Below, piece after piece: positions 17,090-25,988 of a stretch of 64,000 nt of DNA; position 1 is the stretch's first letter; each line of letters begins with the position of its first letter. The position numbers and the translations under genes were made by a program. The DNA lies in the NCBI RefSeq assembly GCF_035552695.1, contig NZ_DASZKT010000197.1, positions 44,298 to 108,297 on the forward strand, in the 5' to 3' direction. The notes beneath the pieces are model-generated. The model had not been told where the DNA came from. It made no database searches and was given only the letters and a program-made list of their open reading frames with translations. Source of the stretch: Actinospica sp035552695 (GTDB lineage Bacteria > Actinomycetota > Actinomycetes > Streptomycetales > Catenulisporaceae).

Positions 17090-17167
17090 GCGCGCCGCCA
17101 GCGGGAATCACCGCTCTGACCGGCCCGAACACACCAACTTGAGGCCGAATCGCGAAGGGCGCCCAGG

Positions 17168-17788
17168 ATGGAACTGGCCGTTTCCTACCTCTTTCTGCGC
17201 CGCGCCATCGGACTCATCGGATCGCTGCTGCCGATCGTGCTGCCGCTTGGCTACTCGATCAGCACCGGGAAGTGGCAACTCCTCGAGTCCGTCAGCAGCT
17301 ACTACTACACGGACATGCGCAACGTCTTCGTCGGCTCGCTGTGCTCCATCGGCGTCTTCCTGATCTGCTATCGCTACGAGCACTGGGACGACGTGATCAC
17401 CACACTCGCCGGAGCCTTCGCGACAGCCGTCGCCTTCTTCCCGACGCTGCCGCCGAACGCGTCGAGCCTGGCTCGGGTCGTCGGCGTGCTGCACGACGTC
17501 TTCGCGGTCTGCTTCTTCGTCGCGATGGCCCTGATGAGCCTGCTGCTGTTCACGCGCTCGAATGTGCCGCCGACGCAACGAACGCCGGCGAAGAACACCC
17601 GGAATCTCGTCTACCGGATCTGCGGCTGGCTCATCCTGCTGTTCACGGTGCTGGCCGTGCTCACCGCGTTCTCCCCCAGGTCCTTCACCGACGCCGTCCA
17701 TCCGCTGTTCTGGTGCGAGGCGATCGCCACGTTCGCGTTCGGATTCGCCTGGTGGGTCAAGGGCCAGACACTCTGGCGCGACATGTAG
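17168..17788 (+). CDS. Multi-pass membrane protein (DUF998-like)
   Basis: Integral membrane protein of 206 residues with about six helices (IGLIGSLLPIVLPLGYSI, VFVGSLCSIGVFLICY, VITTLAGAFATAVAFFP, VFAVCFFVAMALMSLLLF, ICGWLILLFTVLAVLTAF, CEAIATFAFGFAWWV). The ESVSSYYYTDMRNVFVGSL segment between helices 1 and 2 resembles the DUF998/Frag1-like superfamily. No enzymatic motif is visible. It follows the phosphatase by 78 bp on the same strand and converges with the DUF3052 gene. Function unknown. Confidence 0.75.
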   Translation: MELAVSYLFLRRAIGLIGSLLPIVLPLGYSISTGKWQLLESVSSYYYTDMRNVFVGSLCSIGVFLICYRYEHWDDVITTLAGAFATAVAFFPTLPPNASSLARVVGVLHDVFAVCFFVAMALMSLLLFTRSNVPPTQRTPAKNTRNLVYRICGWLILLFTVLAVLTAFSPRSFTDAVHPLFWCEAIATFAFGFAWWVKGQTLWRDM

Positions 17789-17796
17789 CGGGGGTC

Positions 17797-18210
17797 TCAG
17801 CGCTTACGCAGCTCGCGCCGTATCACGAGGCGAATCCCAGACCACGACGCGTCGATCGCGCAGATCTTGTTGTCCACCAGGCCGGTGGGCAGCGCGAGTT
17901 CTCGCGCGACGTCGTCGGTCACCTCGGTTTGGATGCCGGAGGCCCGCTTGGGCCAGCCGATCCAGAGCCCGCCGTCCTGTTCCAGCACGCCGCGCACGTC
18001 CCGGATGATCCGCTCGAGGCCGGCCCGTTCGGTGCCGAACCAGAGCACGACGTCGAATGCCTCCGCGGCGTCCAACACGTCGAAGAACTCCACGTCCCCC
18101 GGCAGCGGCCCGAGCGCGGCGGCGAACCCCTCCGGCGCGTTCAGCACCGCGACTCGCTGGCCTGACTTGATGCCCAGCTTCTTCACCAGCGGCGTGGGAG
18201 TCTCGACCAT
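17797..18210 (-). CDS. DUF3052-family protein
   Basis: Protein of 137 residues: KKLGIKSGQRVAVLNAPEGF at the start, then FDVVLWFGTERAGLERIIRDV, and the signature GLWIGWPKRASGIQTEVTDD...LPTGLVDNKICAID..WSGIRLVIRR. This conserved actinobacterial family looks like a small Rossmann-like domain of unknown biochemical role. The ATG at 18210 is preferred because TATGCT (18223-18218) ends 7 nt upstream, giving a probable leaderless transcript. An ATG at 18222 would lie within that element. Confidence 0.8.
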   Translation of the reverse strand: MVETPTPLVKKLGIKSGQRVAVLNAPEGFAAALGPLPGDVEFFDVLDAAEAFDVVLWFGTERAGLERIIRDVRGVLEQDGGLWIGWPKRASGIQTEVTDDVARELALPTGLVDNKICAIDASWSGIRLVIRRELRKR

Positions 18211-18247
18211 GCCGGTCAGCATACAAACACGTCACCGCGACATGGAG

Positions 18248-18264
18248 GTCTCATATCTTGAGAC
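18248..18264. promoter_or_regulatory. Inverted repeat upstream of the DUF3052 gene
   Basis: GTCTCA-TATCT-TGAGAC, six-base arms with a 5-nt spacer, lies about 25 bp upstream of the presumed -10 of the DUF3052 gene. Its size and position suit a dimeric regulator covering the -35 region. It also lies 97 bp before the small gene at 18361. Confidence 0.4.
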
Positions 18265-18360
18265 GTCGCCGGTGCCGCGGGGCTCCGCCGCGGATCCGAC
18301 GCGCACCGGAGCTGATCAGCGAGGATTGCGGCTGGGGTGGGCCGGGCCTAATGTGAGGGC

Positions 18361-18573
18361 ATGCAGACCACCACGAGCTGGATCGTCGCGTCGGATTCCG
18401 ACACTTATTGGGGCAGATCGTGGGGGGTCGACGGGTTGACGTACGTGCGGGCCAACGCGTACCGGTATCCGAGTCCGGACAAGGCCGCGGCGTGCATCGC
18501 CGAACTCAAGGCGGCCGGAAACCCGGCCTCACTGCACGTCGAGGAACTGCCCGCGGGCCGCAAGTACAGGTGA
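18361..18573 (+). CDS. Small hypothetical protein (70 aa)
   Basis: Seventy residues beginning MQTTTSWIVASDSDTYWGRS, with no recognised family, signal peptide or membrane segment. Codon third positions are strongly G/C, like the neighbours. Support for it being real comes from a clear promoter: TTGCGG (18326-18331), a 17-bp spacer and TAATGT (18349-18354), followed by 6 nt to the ATG, which implies a leaderless mRNA. Function unknown. Confidence 0.6.
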   Translation: MQTTTSWIVASDSDTYWGRSWGVDGLTYVRANAYRYPSPDKAAACIAELKAAGNPASLHVEELPAGRKYR

Positions 18574-18651
18574 GACCGGGTATCCTTGAGGGCACGCCGC
18601 ACCGCGCGGTGCTGAAGATTCTCGCCGACGCGAGAAGATCGGCGGTCCCTC

Positions 18652-18954
18652 ATGGGAACCTCCAAGCCGACCGACCAGACTACTTCTCTCGCCGCTCCGC
18701 CGGCCGCTGAAAGCCGGGAGCAACTCATCCTGCGTCGACGATCGGCGCAGCGGGCGTGGCGCACGGCACGGGAACGCGCCGAGCGCGCGGCGGTGCACCC
18801 GCGTACGACGCAGACTGAGCACGCCGAACCAATCACGGATCGCCACGGCCTCGAAGGAGCACGCGTGGCGGAGCGCCTGGCCCGAGCCTCCTACCGGCGC
18901 GTGGCCGAGGAGACCGGAAGGCTCCTGGACAGGCTTGCCCGCGGAACCGGTTAA
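18652..18954 (+). CDS. Hypothetical basic protein (100 aa)
   Basis: Arg- and Ala-rich protein of 100 residues (REQLILRRRSAQRAWRTARERAERAA in parts), probably helical, without recognised domains. G/C bias at third positions is weaker than in neighbours and no ribosome-binding site precedes the ATG, so it is only moderately supported. A very strong terminator hairpin 9 bp after its stop shows that something ends here on this strand. A longer open frame on the opposite strand looks like its shadow. Confidence 0.45.
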   Translation: MGTSKPTDQTTSLAAPPAAESREQLILRRRSAQRAWRTARERAERAAVHPRTTQTEHAEPITDRHGLEGARVAERLARASYRRVAEETGRLLDRLARGTG

Positions 18955-18962
18955 GCATTGAC

Positions 18963-19005
18963 GCCGCAGTGGGCCACGGACTCGAGTTCCGTGGCCCACT
19001 GCGGC
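18963..19005. terminator. 18-bp perfect stem-loop terminator
   Basis: GCCGCAGTGGGCCACGGA pairs completely with 18988-19005 around loop CTCGAGT. It lies directly after the stop of the 100-residue gene and 65 bp before the glycosyltransferase start. GC-rich with no U-tract, it fits an actinomycete intrinsic terminator and could act in both directions. Confidence 0.8.
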
Positions 19006-19069
19006 GGTACTACACCGGACGCGGCCGCGGGCCGGTGGCGGCGACTCCGTTTGCGGTGAGGCAGGCCCC

Positions 19070-20212
19070 ATGGTCACGTACGGATTCCTCAGCACGTTCC
19101 CGCCCACCCGCTGCGGGCTGGCCACCCACAGCCTCGCGCTCGCCCAGCATCTGCACGACCCGGAGCTCGGCGAACGCTGCGGCATCATCCATGTCGTGGA
19201 CCGGGTCCGCCCCCGGCCGCGGGAGGACCCGACGGTCTTCCTGATCAACGGGCGCCCGTGGACCGCGGTCAAGGCGATCGACGCCCTCAACGCGTACGAC
19301 GTGGCGATCGTGCAGCACGACTTCGACGTCTACGGCGGGCCGGACGGCGACGAGGTGCTCAACGTGATCGAGGCCGTGACCTCACCCGTGATCGCGATCC
19401 TGCACACCGTTCCCGCAGACGCGGCGCCGCATCGCCGTGAGGTCCTGGAGCGCATCATCGACGCCGTCGCGGCCGTGGTCGTGCTTTCGGCGACCGACGC
19501 CGCGATCCTGTACGACCAGTACCGTGTCGACGCTGACCGTGTGAGTGTGATCCCGCGCGGCGCCGCCGGCGTGACGCCCGCGCGCCCGGCCGGCCACCGC
19601 GGCGATCCCACGCCGCCGACCATTCTGACCTGGGGTCTGATCGGCCCGGGCAAGGGAATCGAGCACGCCGTGGCCGCGCTCGCCCACCTGCGTGACGTGG
19701 ATCCCCTCCCGCACTACCTGGTCTGCGGGCAGCAGGACCCCCGCATCGGCGCCCGTCAGGCAGACGCCTACGCCGACCTGCTGCGGCACACCGCCAAACA
19801 GAGCGGCGTCACCGACCTCGTCACCTTCGACTCCGCGTATCGCACCGCGGGCGCTCTCGCCACGCTCGTACGACGCGCTGACGTAGTGCTGCTGCCCTAC
19901 GACGCACGAGACCGGGCGACCTCCGCCGTGCTCACCGAGGCCGTCGCCGCCCGCCGCCCGGTGGTCGCCACCGCATTCCCGCACGCACGCGACCTGCTGG
20001 GCGACGGCGCCGGCCTGGTCGTCCCGCACCGCGACCCGGTAGCACTCGCCCGGGCGCTGCGCAGGGTACTGACGGAGCCCGACCTCGCGCACAGCATGCA
20101 GACCAGGAGCGCAGAGCTCGCCCCGCAACTCGCCTGGCCCGGCATCGCCGCGGCATTCCGCGGCGTGGCACGCAACGTCCTCGCCGCCGAGTCGGCGACC
20201 GCGCAGGCGTGA
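19070..20212 (+). CDS. Glycosyltransferase family 4-like protein
   Basis: GT-B fold glycosyltransferase of 380 residues. The N-terminal half has FPPTRCGLATHSLALAQHL (glycine/threonine donor-side loop typical of GT4) and AIVQHDFDVYGG. The linker has VVVLSATDAAILYDQYRVDADRVSVIPRGA. The C-terminal half has ILTWGLIGPGKGIEHAVAAL and the donor-binding TEAVAARRPVVATAFPHA. Family members use nucleotide sugars; substrate and acceptor are unknown. It stands alone after a strong terminator, so it has its own promoter. Confidence 0.87.
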   Translation: MVTYGFLSTFPPTRCGLATHSLALAQHLHDPELGERCGIIHVVDRVRPRPREDPTVFLINGRPWTAVKAIDALNAYDVAIVQHDFDVYGGPDGDEVLNVIEAVTSPVIAILHTVPADAAPHRREVLERIIDAVAAVVVLSATDAAILYDQYRVDADRVSVIPRGAAGVTPARPAGHRGDPTPPTILTWGLIGPGKGIEHAVAALAHLRDVDPLPHYLVCGQQDPRIGARQADAYADLLRHTAKQSGVTDLVTFDSAYRTAGALATLVRRADVVLLPYDARDRATSAVLTEAVAARRPVVATAFPHARDLLGDGAGLVVPHRDPVALARALRRVLTEPDLAHSMQTRSAELAPQLAWPGIAAAFRGVARNVLAAESATAQA

Positions 20213-20449
20213 ATCCACGCGGGCCTTACCCGGCAGAGTACTGTGGGTGGCACCGGTACTAACGCACGGCGGATTTCCAACCGCCAGTACACCGGTCGAT
20301 CGGCAACCGGGCCCGAGCCGCCCGGATCGGCGGACTCCCCGACGACCTCGCAGCCGCAGCCCTCGCGGGCCCCGGACAGGTCGATTCTTCTGATCTCCGC
20401 TCTATTCCGTCATTTCCGGGCGGCCGTCGCCGTCCCGAAGGGAAAACTC

Positions 20450-20665
20450 ATGGCCGAAGGCACCGTCAAATGGTTCAGCGTCGCTAGGAAATACGGATTC
20501 ATCGTCCCCGACGAAGGCGGCAAGGACGTGTTCGTACACATGTCCGCCCTGGTCGCGGCCGAGATCACCTTCCTCGACGACGGCACGCGCGTCACCTTCG
20601 AGCTCGACGAGGGCGCCGACCGCCTCTCCGCGGTGAACCTGGCGGTCCTCACGCCGAGCGCGTGA
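20450..20665 (+). CDS. Cold-shock-domain protein with divergent RNP1
   Basis: Single cold-shock domain of 71 residues that would bind single-stranded RNA or DNA as a chaperone. MAEGTVKWF and the RNP2 motif DVFVHMSAL are standard. The RNP1 stretch reads ARKYGFIVPDEGG where the family has E/K-K-G-F/Y-G-F-I, so the first glycine is replaced by lysine. The ATG at 20450 follows AAGGG. A leader of up to 237 nt precedes it, as is common for cold-shock mRNAs, and includes a small GGCGG/CCGCC hairpin near 20266. It ends at the shared terminator at 20676. Confidence 0.9.
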   Translation: MAEGTVKWFSVARKYGFIVPDEGGKDVFVHMSALVAAEITFLDDGTRVTFELDEGADRLSAVNLAVLTPSA

Positions 20666-20675
20666 ACCCCGCGCG

Positions 20676-20709
20676 GATGGGGCCGGATCCTGGTGGATCC
20701 GGCCCCATC
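20676..20709. terminator. Bidirectional terminator between csp and rnpB
   Basis: GATGGGGCCGGATCC (20676-20690), loop TGGT, and a perfect 15-base complement (20695-20709). It lies 11 nt after the cold-shock gene stop and directly after the RNase P RNA 3' end on the other strand, so it can serve both convergent transcripts. Confidence 0.85.
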
Positions 20710-20711
20710 TG

Positions 20712-21124
<413 letters not shown>

Positions 21125-21158
21125 GCAAAGTGTAACGCCTGCGATCACCGAACGCGCA

Positions 21159-22364
21159 TCAGGCCACGTGGCCGAGCGCGAGTCGGGCGAGCAGCGCGGC
21201 GCCGTCCGGCAGCACGCCGTCGTCGAAGGCGGCCTCGGGCGAGTGGTTCGACGGGGCCGTGTCCACGTCCCGGCCGTCGATCGCCGCGCCGAGGAAGACC
21301 ATCGCGCCGGGCACCCGCTGCAGCACCCGGGAGAAGTCCTCGGCCCCGGCGAGCGGGTTGGGCAGCCGCTCGAAGCGCTCCTCGCCGAACAGTTCGCCGA
21401 CCGTCCGCTGCACGGTGTCGACGGCCGCCGCGTCGTTGACCGTCACCGGGTACAGGCCCGCGAAGCTCGCGTCGACCTCCAGGCCGTGCGCGTGCGCGAT
21501 GCCCTCGATCAGGCCGAGCAGCACCGGACGCACCTTCTCCTGAGTGGCCTGCGAGAAGGTGCGGACCGTCGCGTCGAAGTGCACGGTCTCCGGGATGATG
21601 TTCTCCTTCGTGCCGCCGTGGAAGGAGCCGACGGTCACCACGACCGGGTCGAAGATGTCGAACTTGCGCGTGACGGCGGTCTGAATCGCCGTCACCATCT
21701 CGCAGGCGGCGGGGATCGGGTCGTTCGCGCGGTACGGCATGGAACCGTGGCCGCCCCGGCCGCGCACGGTCACCCGCAGATCGGCGCAGGAGGCCATCAG
21801 CGGCCCAGCCTTGGCCGTGAACACGCCGCGCGGGACCTGGTTGCTGAACACGTGCAGCGCGTACGCGGCGTCCGGCTTGGCTCCGGAGGCGTCGAGCAGG
21901 CCCTCGGCGAGCATGTGGCCCGCGCCGTCTTCGCCCTCCTCGCCGGGCTGGAACATGAACACGACGTTCCCGGCCAGGCTCTCCCGGCGCGCCGTAAGCA
22001 GCCGGGCCGCGCCGACGAGCATGCTGGTGTGCAGGTCGTGGCCGCACGCGTGCATCACGCCCTCGAACCGGGAGACCTGCACATCGTGCACCGCGGTCTC
22101 GCGCAGCGGCAGCGCGTCCATGTCTCCGCGCAGCAGCACGGTCGGGCCCGGCCTGGCGCCGCGCAGCACTCCGGTGACGGAATTCAGCGCCTTGCCGAGT
22201 GTCAGCTCGAGGCCGAGCCCGTCGAGCGCGCCGAGCACCTTCTCCTGCGTGCGCGGAAGTTCGAGGCCGAGCTCCGGCTCGCGGTGGATCGCGCGGCGCA
22301 GTTCGGCCAGTTCGGGGGCGAGTTCCTGTGCGTCTGCGGTGACTGCCGCGGCATCGTTCGACAT
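21159..22364 (-). CDS. M20-family amidohydrolase
   Basis: Metal-dependent amidohydrolase of 401 residues, like hippurate hydrolase or IAA-amino-acid hydrolase. Visible motifs are GPTVLLRGDMDALP (metal-binding Asp), HACGHDLHTSMLVGAARLL (His and Asp) and FMFQPGEEGEDGAGHMLAEG (catalytic Glu-Glu). The lid/dimerisation domain follows, then HSPEAAFDD near the end (metal His). It would release amino acids from N-acyl or peptide conjugates in the cytoplasm. The ATG at 22364 is chosen because TATGCT (22377-22372) ends 7 nt upstream (leaderless). An ATG at 22385 would add seven residues. Confidence 0.9.
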   Translation of the reverse strand: MSNDAAAVTADAQELAPELAELRRAIHREPELGLELPRTQEKVLGALDGLGLELTLGKALNSVTGVLRGARPGPTVLLRGDMDALPLRETAVHDVQVSRFEGVMHACGHDLHTSMLVGAARLLTARRESLAGNVVFMFQPGEEGEDGAGHMLAEGLLDASGAKPDAAYALHVFSNQVPRGVFTAKAGPLMASCADLRVTVRGRGGHGSMPYRANDPIPAACEMVTAIQTAVTRKFDIFDPVVVTVGSFHGGTKENIIPETVHFDATVRTFSQATQEKVRPVLLGLIEGIAHAHGLEVDASFAGLYPVTVNDAAAVDTVQRTVGELFGEERFERLPNPLAGAEDFSRVLQRVPGAMVFLGAAIDGRDVDTAPSNHSPEAAFDDGVLPDGAALLARLALGHVA

Positions 22365-22392
22365 GCCCCGGAGCATAAGGGGCACCCGCGGG

Positions 22393-23070
22393 CTATGGCC
22401 AGTACAGGGCGACCGCTTCCCTGGCCTTTTCCAGCAGCTTGCGCGCGGCCAGTCCGGTGGCGAGCGCCGTGGCGCCGAAGAAGATCAGCCACAGGCCGAG
22501 GATCCAGGCGAGCACCACGAGGCTGGCGCCCGGGAAGAGCATGATCAGCACGCCGACGATCATGGCGAAGAACCCGCCGGTCATCCCGGGCGAGCGGCCC
22601 GGCGTGCTGCGCGCCCGCTGCCGTGCCCCGAAGGCGCTGAGTGCGCCGCTGACCAGCCAGAACAGGCCGACGACCAGGGCCAGGCTGGCGGCCGCGTTGA
22701 ACGGCTGGGCCAGGCAGACCACGCCGAAGGCGACGGAGAGCACCGCGAGCACCAGCGCCACCACCCGGGCCACCGGGTCCACGCCCTTGAGCTGGACCGC
22801 GGCCACGAAGCGGTACCCGCCGGTGAGCAGCAGGTAGACGCCGAACAGGGCGGTCAGGGCCTTGACCGTGTGGCCCGGCCAGATCAGCACGAGCACGCCC
22901 AGCACCACGCCGGCCGCGCCGAACAGCACCGGCAGCAGCCACATCTTGCGCCAGCGGCCCGCGGGAATCAACGGATGACCACCCGGCCGACCGCCGCCTC
23001 CGCCTTCGCCGGCACCCTCGCCACCGCCATGGCCCGGCTCGACGACCTCTCCCTCCAGGGGATCGCTCAT
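22393..23070 (-). CDS. HdeD/DUF308-family membrane protein
   Basis: Integral membrane protein of 225 residues. A 40-residue Gly/Glu-rich cytoplasmic tail precedes six helices arranged as three hairpins, as in HdeD (LLPVLFGAAGVVLGVLVLIWPG, ALTALFGVYLLLTGGYRFVAAVQL, FFAMIVGVLIMLFPGASLVVLAWILGLWLIFFG). HdeD-like proteins are linked to acid and stress tolerance, but the mechanism is unknown. It lies 28 bp before the M20 gene, which seems to have its own leaderless promoter, and is divergent from the MscS gene. Confidence 0.87.
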   Translation of the reverse strand: MSDPLEGEVVEPGHGGGEGAGEGGGGGRPGGHPLIPAGRWRKMWLLPVLFGAAGVVLGVLVLIWPGHTVKALTALFGVYLLLTGGYRFVAAVQLKGVDPVARVVALVLAVLSVAFGVVCLAQPFNAAASLALVVGLFWLVSGALSAFGARQRARSTPGRSPGMTGGFFAMIVGVLIMLFPGASLVVLAWILGLWLIFFGATALATGLAARKLLEKAREAVALYWP

Positions 23071-23137
23071 GCTGCTCGCTCGCCTTCAGCAATATTCCGA
23101 CGCTTAGTCACGACAAAGCCCTCGGTACGATGCTCTC

Positions 23138-23941
23138 ATGTCCGCCACTCCCGAACCGTCCGAAGAAGAGGAGCGCGAGGACTACTCGCTCGAAGCCTGG
23201 CAGCAGCACCTGACCGCGATCAACCACGCGATCAGCGCCGACTTCCGCCGTGCGCTGGCCGCGGCCGTGGTCGCCTGCCTCGGTCTCGCACTGACCTGGG
23301 CTTCCGGCGGAGTGCTCGGCTCCAACAGCGCCCCCGTGGCGTACTTCCAGCGCTACCACACGGTGGCCACGATCTGCGCGATCGCGGGCGCGGTGGTCTT
23401 CTTCGCCTCCGGCGTGACCGCGGTGCGCTCGGCCACCAAGGAGATCCTGAAGGTCGTGCCCTCCAAGGTCGGCGACGACCGGAAGGTGGGCCTGCGCTGG
23501 ATCTGCCTGGTCGCCGGCTACCTGCTGGTGATCTTCGGCACGCTCGGCGCGCTCAACGTGCCGATCGAGCGGTTGGCCCTCGGCGCCTCGATCACCGGTG
23601 TGATCCTGGGCATCGCGGCGCAGCAGTCGCTCAACAACGTCTTCGCCGGGCTGATCCTGCTGGTCGTGCGGCCGGTGACGGTCGGGCAGGAGATCTCGAT
23701 CCGCTCGGGACCGATCGGCGGCCCGTACACCGGCGAGGTCGTCGACATGACGCTCACGTACGTGCGCTTGGCGACGGCCCGCGGCGAACTGCTGCTGCCG
23801 AACTCGACGATCCTGACGGCGGTGATCGGCCCGCCGGGAGCCTTCGACGACCAACCGCCGACGCCGCCGTACTCCGAGCCACCCGCCCCCTCCTCGGCCG
23901 AGCCGGTGCTAGCCGCCGAGCTCACGCAGCGCCGCGACTAG
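23138..23941 (+). CDS. MscS-family mechanosensitive channel
   Basis: Small-conductance mechanosensitive channel-like protein of 267 residues. Helices lie near 50-70, 85-110 and 128-150. The pore-lining region is ITGVILGIAAQQSLNNVFAGLILLVVRPVTVGQEI, matching the MscS Ala/Gly-rich TM3, and is followed by the beta domain (VVDMTLTYVRLATARGELLLPNSTIL). It would release solutes on hypo-osmotic shock. It is short at the C-terminus compared with E. coli MscS. TACGAT (23126-23131) ends 6 nt before the ATG, so the mRNA is probably leaderless. The stop overlaps the convergent cobC-like gene by 33 bp. Confidence 0.92.
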   Translation: MSATPEPSEEEEREDYSLEAWQQHLTAINHAISADFRRALAAAVVACLGLALTWASGGVLGSNSAPVAYFQRYHTVATICAIAGAVVFFASGVTAVRSATKEILKVVPSKVGDDRKVGLRWICLVAGYLLVIFGTLGALNVPIERLALGASITGVILGIAAQQSLNNVFAGLILLVVRPVTVGQEISIRSGPIGGPYTGEVVDMTLTYVRLATARGELLLPNSTILTAVIGPPGAFDDQPPTPPYSEPPAPSSAEPVLAAELTQRRD

Positions 23942-24943
23942 CGCGTCGGTCACGCTCCGGTCCCGCACGGCGATGCGTAGCCAGTCGGGGCCGAGGCCGG
24001 GGAACGTGTCGGCGCGTCGCACCGCGAAGCCGCGCTCACGCAGCCTGAGCCGCAGCTTGTCGGCACCCTCGATGTGTAAGAGCACGAAGGGCGCACGGGC
24101 GTGCTCGCGCGCGGGCAGTGTGGCACCCGGCGATTCCAGCAGCCGCCGCTCCAGATAGAGCCGATCCGCCTCCGCCGCAACTGCCAGCTTCTCCGCCTCG
24201 ACCTGCGCGCACGGCTCGCTGCACGCGATGGCCGCCGCGAGCGCGGGGCTGGAGACCGACCAGAGCGGCTGTGCTTCGCGCAGCCGGGCGAGCGCGGCCG
24301 CGTCGCCCACCGCGTAACCGATGCGCAGACCGGCCAGGCCCCAGGTCTTCGTCAGGCTTCGAAGAACGACGAGGCCGGGCAGCCGGGCCGCGGCGAGGGT
24401 TTCGGGCCGGCCGGGGACGGCGTCCATGAAGGCCTCGTCGACGACGAGGGTTCGGCCCGGCCTGGCCAGCGCGGACAGGGCCGCGGCCGGGTGCAGCACG
24501 CCGGTCGGATTGGTCGGATTGCCGACGACGACGAGATCGGCGTCCTCCGGCACGAGCGCGGGATCCAGCCGGAATCCGTCCTCGGCCGCGAGAAGCAACC
24601 GCTCGACCTTGTGGCCCGCGGCGAGAAGCGCCGCCTCCGGCTCGGTGAACTGCGGATGCACGACCACCGCCCGCCTCGGCCGCAGGGCCCGCGCCAGTAG
24701 TACGAACGCCTCCGCCGCTCCCGACGTGAGCAGCACCTCGTCCAGCGGGCGCTCGTGCAGCCGCGCGACCGCCGTTGTGGCATCCGTCGCATCCGGATAC
24801 GCCGCGAGCTCCGGCAACGTGGCGGCGATCCGGTCCAGCAGCCACCGCGGCGGCCGCGGAATCCGGACATTGACCGCCAGATCGACCAGCCCGGGGCCGA
24901 CCTCGCGATCGCCGTGATGCCTCAGGTCGGGCGCGTCGGTCAT
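23909..24943 (-). CDS. cobC: PLP-dependent aminotransferase-like enzyme of cobalamin synthesis (CobC/CobD type)
   Basis: Fold-type I PLP enzyme of 344 residues, like threonine-phosphate decarboxylase, which makes the aminopropanol phosphate arm of cobalamin, and like Rv2231c. PLP contacts visible are N142 in GNPTNPTG, D169 in VVDEAF and Schiff-base Lys199 in LRSLTKTWGLAGLRIGY. Neighbouring cbiB and cobQ support a cobalamin role over a histidinol-phosphate one. The start at ATG 24943 (MTDAPDLRHHGDREV) is favoured: CATGAT ends 6 nt upstream, suggesting leaderless mRNA. The frame extends 12 codons further upstream without similarity. Confidence 0.85.
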   Translation of the reverse strand: MTDAPDLRHHGDREVGPGLVDLAVNVRIPRPPRWLLDRIAATLPELAAYPDATDATTAVARLHERPLDEVLLTSGAAEAFVLLARALRPRRAVVVHPQFTEPEAALLAAGHKVERLLLAAEDGFRLDPALVPEDADLVVVGNPTNPTGVLHPAAALSALARPGRTLVVDEAFMDAVPGRPETLAAARLPGLVVLRSLTKTWGLAGLRIGYAVGDAAALARLREAQPLWSVSSPALAAAIACSEPCAQVEAEKLAVAAEADRLYLERRLLESPGATLPAREHARAPFVLLHIEGADKLRLRLRERGFAVRRADTFPGLGPDWLRIAVRDRSVTDALVAALRELGG

Positions 24944-25007
24944 TCGCACATCATGGCGCCCCAGGCCGGGGGCATCCAAGTCAGCCTCCAGTCGCTACGA
25001 TCCCCGG

Positions 25008-25988
25008 GTGAGCAAGCAGACCGCCACCACCATGGCCTCCGCCACAGCCCTAGCGGCCGGTCTCCTCGCCGGCTACGCGGCCGACTCGATACTCGCCGAC
25101 CCGCAGCGCGGGCATCCCGTCGCACTGTTCGGCCGGGCCGCGCGCAAGCTCGAACAGGTCTGCTACGCGGACTCGCGCGCCCGAGGCGTGCTCTACACGG
25201 CGGTGTGCGTGGGCGGATCCGCCGCGCTCGGCGTCGCGGTGGACCGGGCGATCGGGCGACGGCGCGGACTCGCCCTGGCCGCGACCGCCACCGCCGCGTG
25301 GACGGTGATCGGAGCGAGCTCGCTGCGCCGGGAGGCGGACGCCATCGGGGAGCTGCTCGAGAACGGGGACCTGCCGGGGGCGCGGGAGCGGCTGCCGCGG
25401 CTGTGCGGCCGGGACGCGCGCGGGCTGGGCGAAGCGGCGTTGGCGCGAGCGGTCATCGAGTCGGTGGCCGAGAACACGTCGGACGCCGTGGTCGCGCCGC
25501 TGTTCTGGGGCGCGGTCGCCGGCACGCCGGGACTGCTGGCGTACCGCGCGGCGAACACGCTGGACGCGATGGTCGGCCACCGCAACGAGCGCTACCGCAA
25601 CTTCGGCTGGGCCTCGGCGCGACTCGACGACGTGCTGAACCTCGCGCCCGCACGGCTGACCGGGCTGCTCACGGTCGCCGCCGCGCCGACCGTGGGCGGG
25701 CTGCGGCAGCAGACCTGGCAGGTGCTGCGGCACGACGCGCGCAGCCACCCGAGCCCGAACGCCGGGCACTGCGAGGCCTCGGCTGCCGGCGCGCTCGGGC
25801 TGCGGCTCGGCGGGCAGAACGTGTACGGCTCGCGGGTGGAGGAGCGTCCGCAGCTCGGCAACGGCCGGGCTCCGCGCGGCTTCGACATCGCCCGGGCGAA
25901 CAGGCTCTCGAAGGCGGTCGGCACCAGCGCGGCCGTGCTGCTGGCGGCGGGCGCGGTGCTCGGACGCAGGGGTCTGCGGCATGGCTGA
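25008..25988 (+). CDS. cbiB: Adenosylcobinamide-phosphate synthase
   Basis: Membrane enzyme of 326 residues (CbiB, called CobD in the aerobic nomenclature) that joins adenosylcobyric acid to aminopropanol or its phosphate. Family motifs are DSILADPQRGHPVALFGR near the start, GLGEAALARAVIESVAENTSDAVVAPLFWG in the middle, and YRAANTLDAMVGHRNERYRNFGWASARLDDVLN. Several membrane helices are visible. The GTG at 25008 has TACGAT (24996-25001) 6 nt upstream, implying leaderless mRNA. It overlaps cobQ by 8 nt, so the two are translationally coupled. Confidence 0.94.
   Translation: MSKQTATTMASATALAAGLLAGYAADSILADPQRGHPVALFGRAARKLEQVCYADSRARGVLYTAVCVGGSAALGVAVDRAIGRRRGLALAATATAAWTVIGASSLRREADAIGELLENGDLPGARERLPRLCGRDARGLGEAALARAVIESVAENTSDAVVAPLFWGAVAGTPGLLAYRAANTLDAMVGHRNERYRNFGWASARLDDVLNLAPARLTGLLTVAAAPTVGGLRQQTWQVLRHDARSHPSPNAGHCEASAAGALGLRLGGQNVYGSRVEERPQLGNGRAPRGFDIARANRLSKAVGTSAAVLLAAGAVLGRRGLRHG

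Noticed and set aside
20243..20449. In-frame extension of the cold-shock gene to 140 residues
   Set aside because: The added part is Pro/Ser/Arg-rich and unlike any cold-shock protein, and AAGGG precedes the ATG at 20450.
24944..25007. Cobalamin riboswitch upstream of the cob genes
   Set aside because: The gap is only 64 bp and both starts look leaderless; no B12-box-like sequence was seen.
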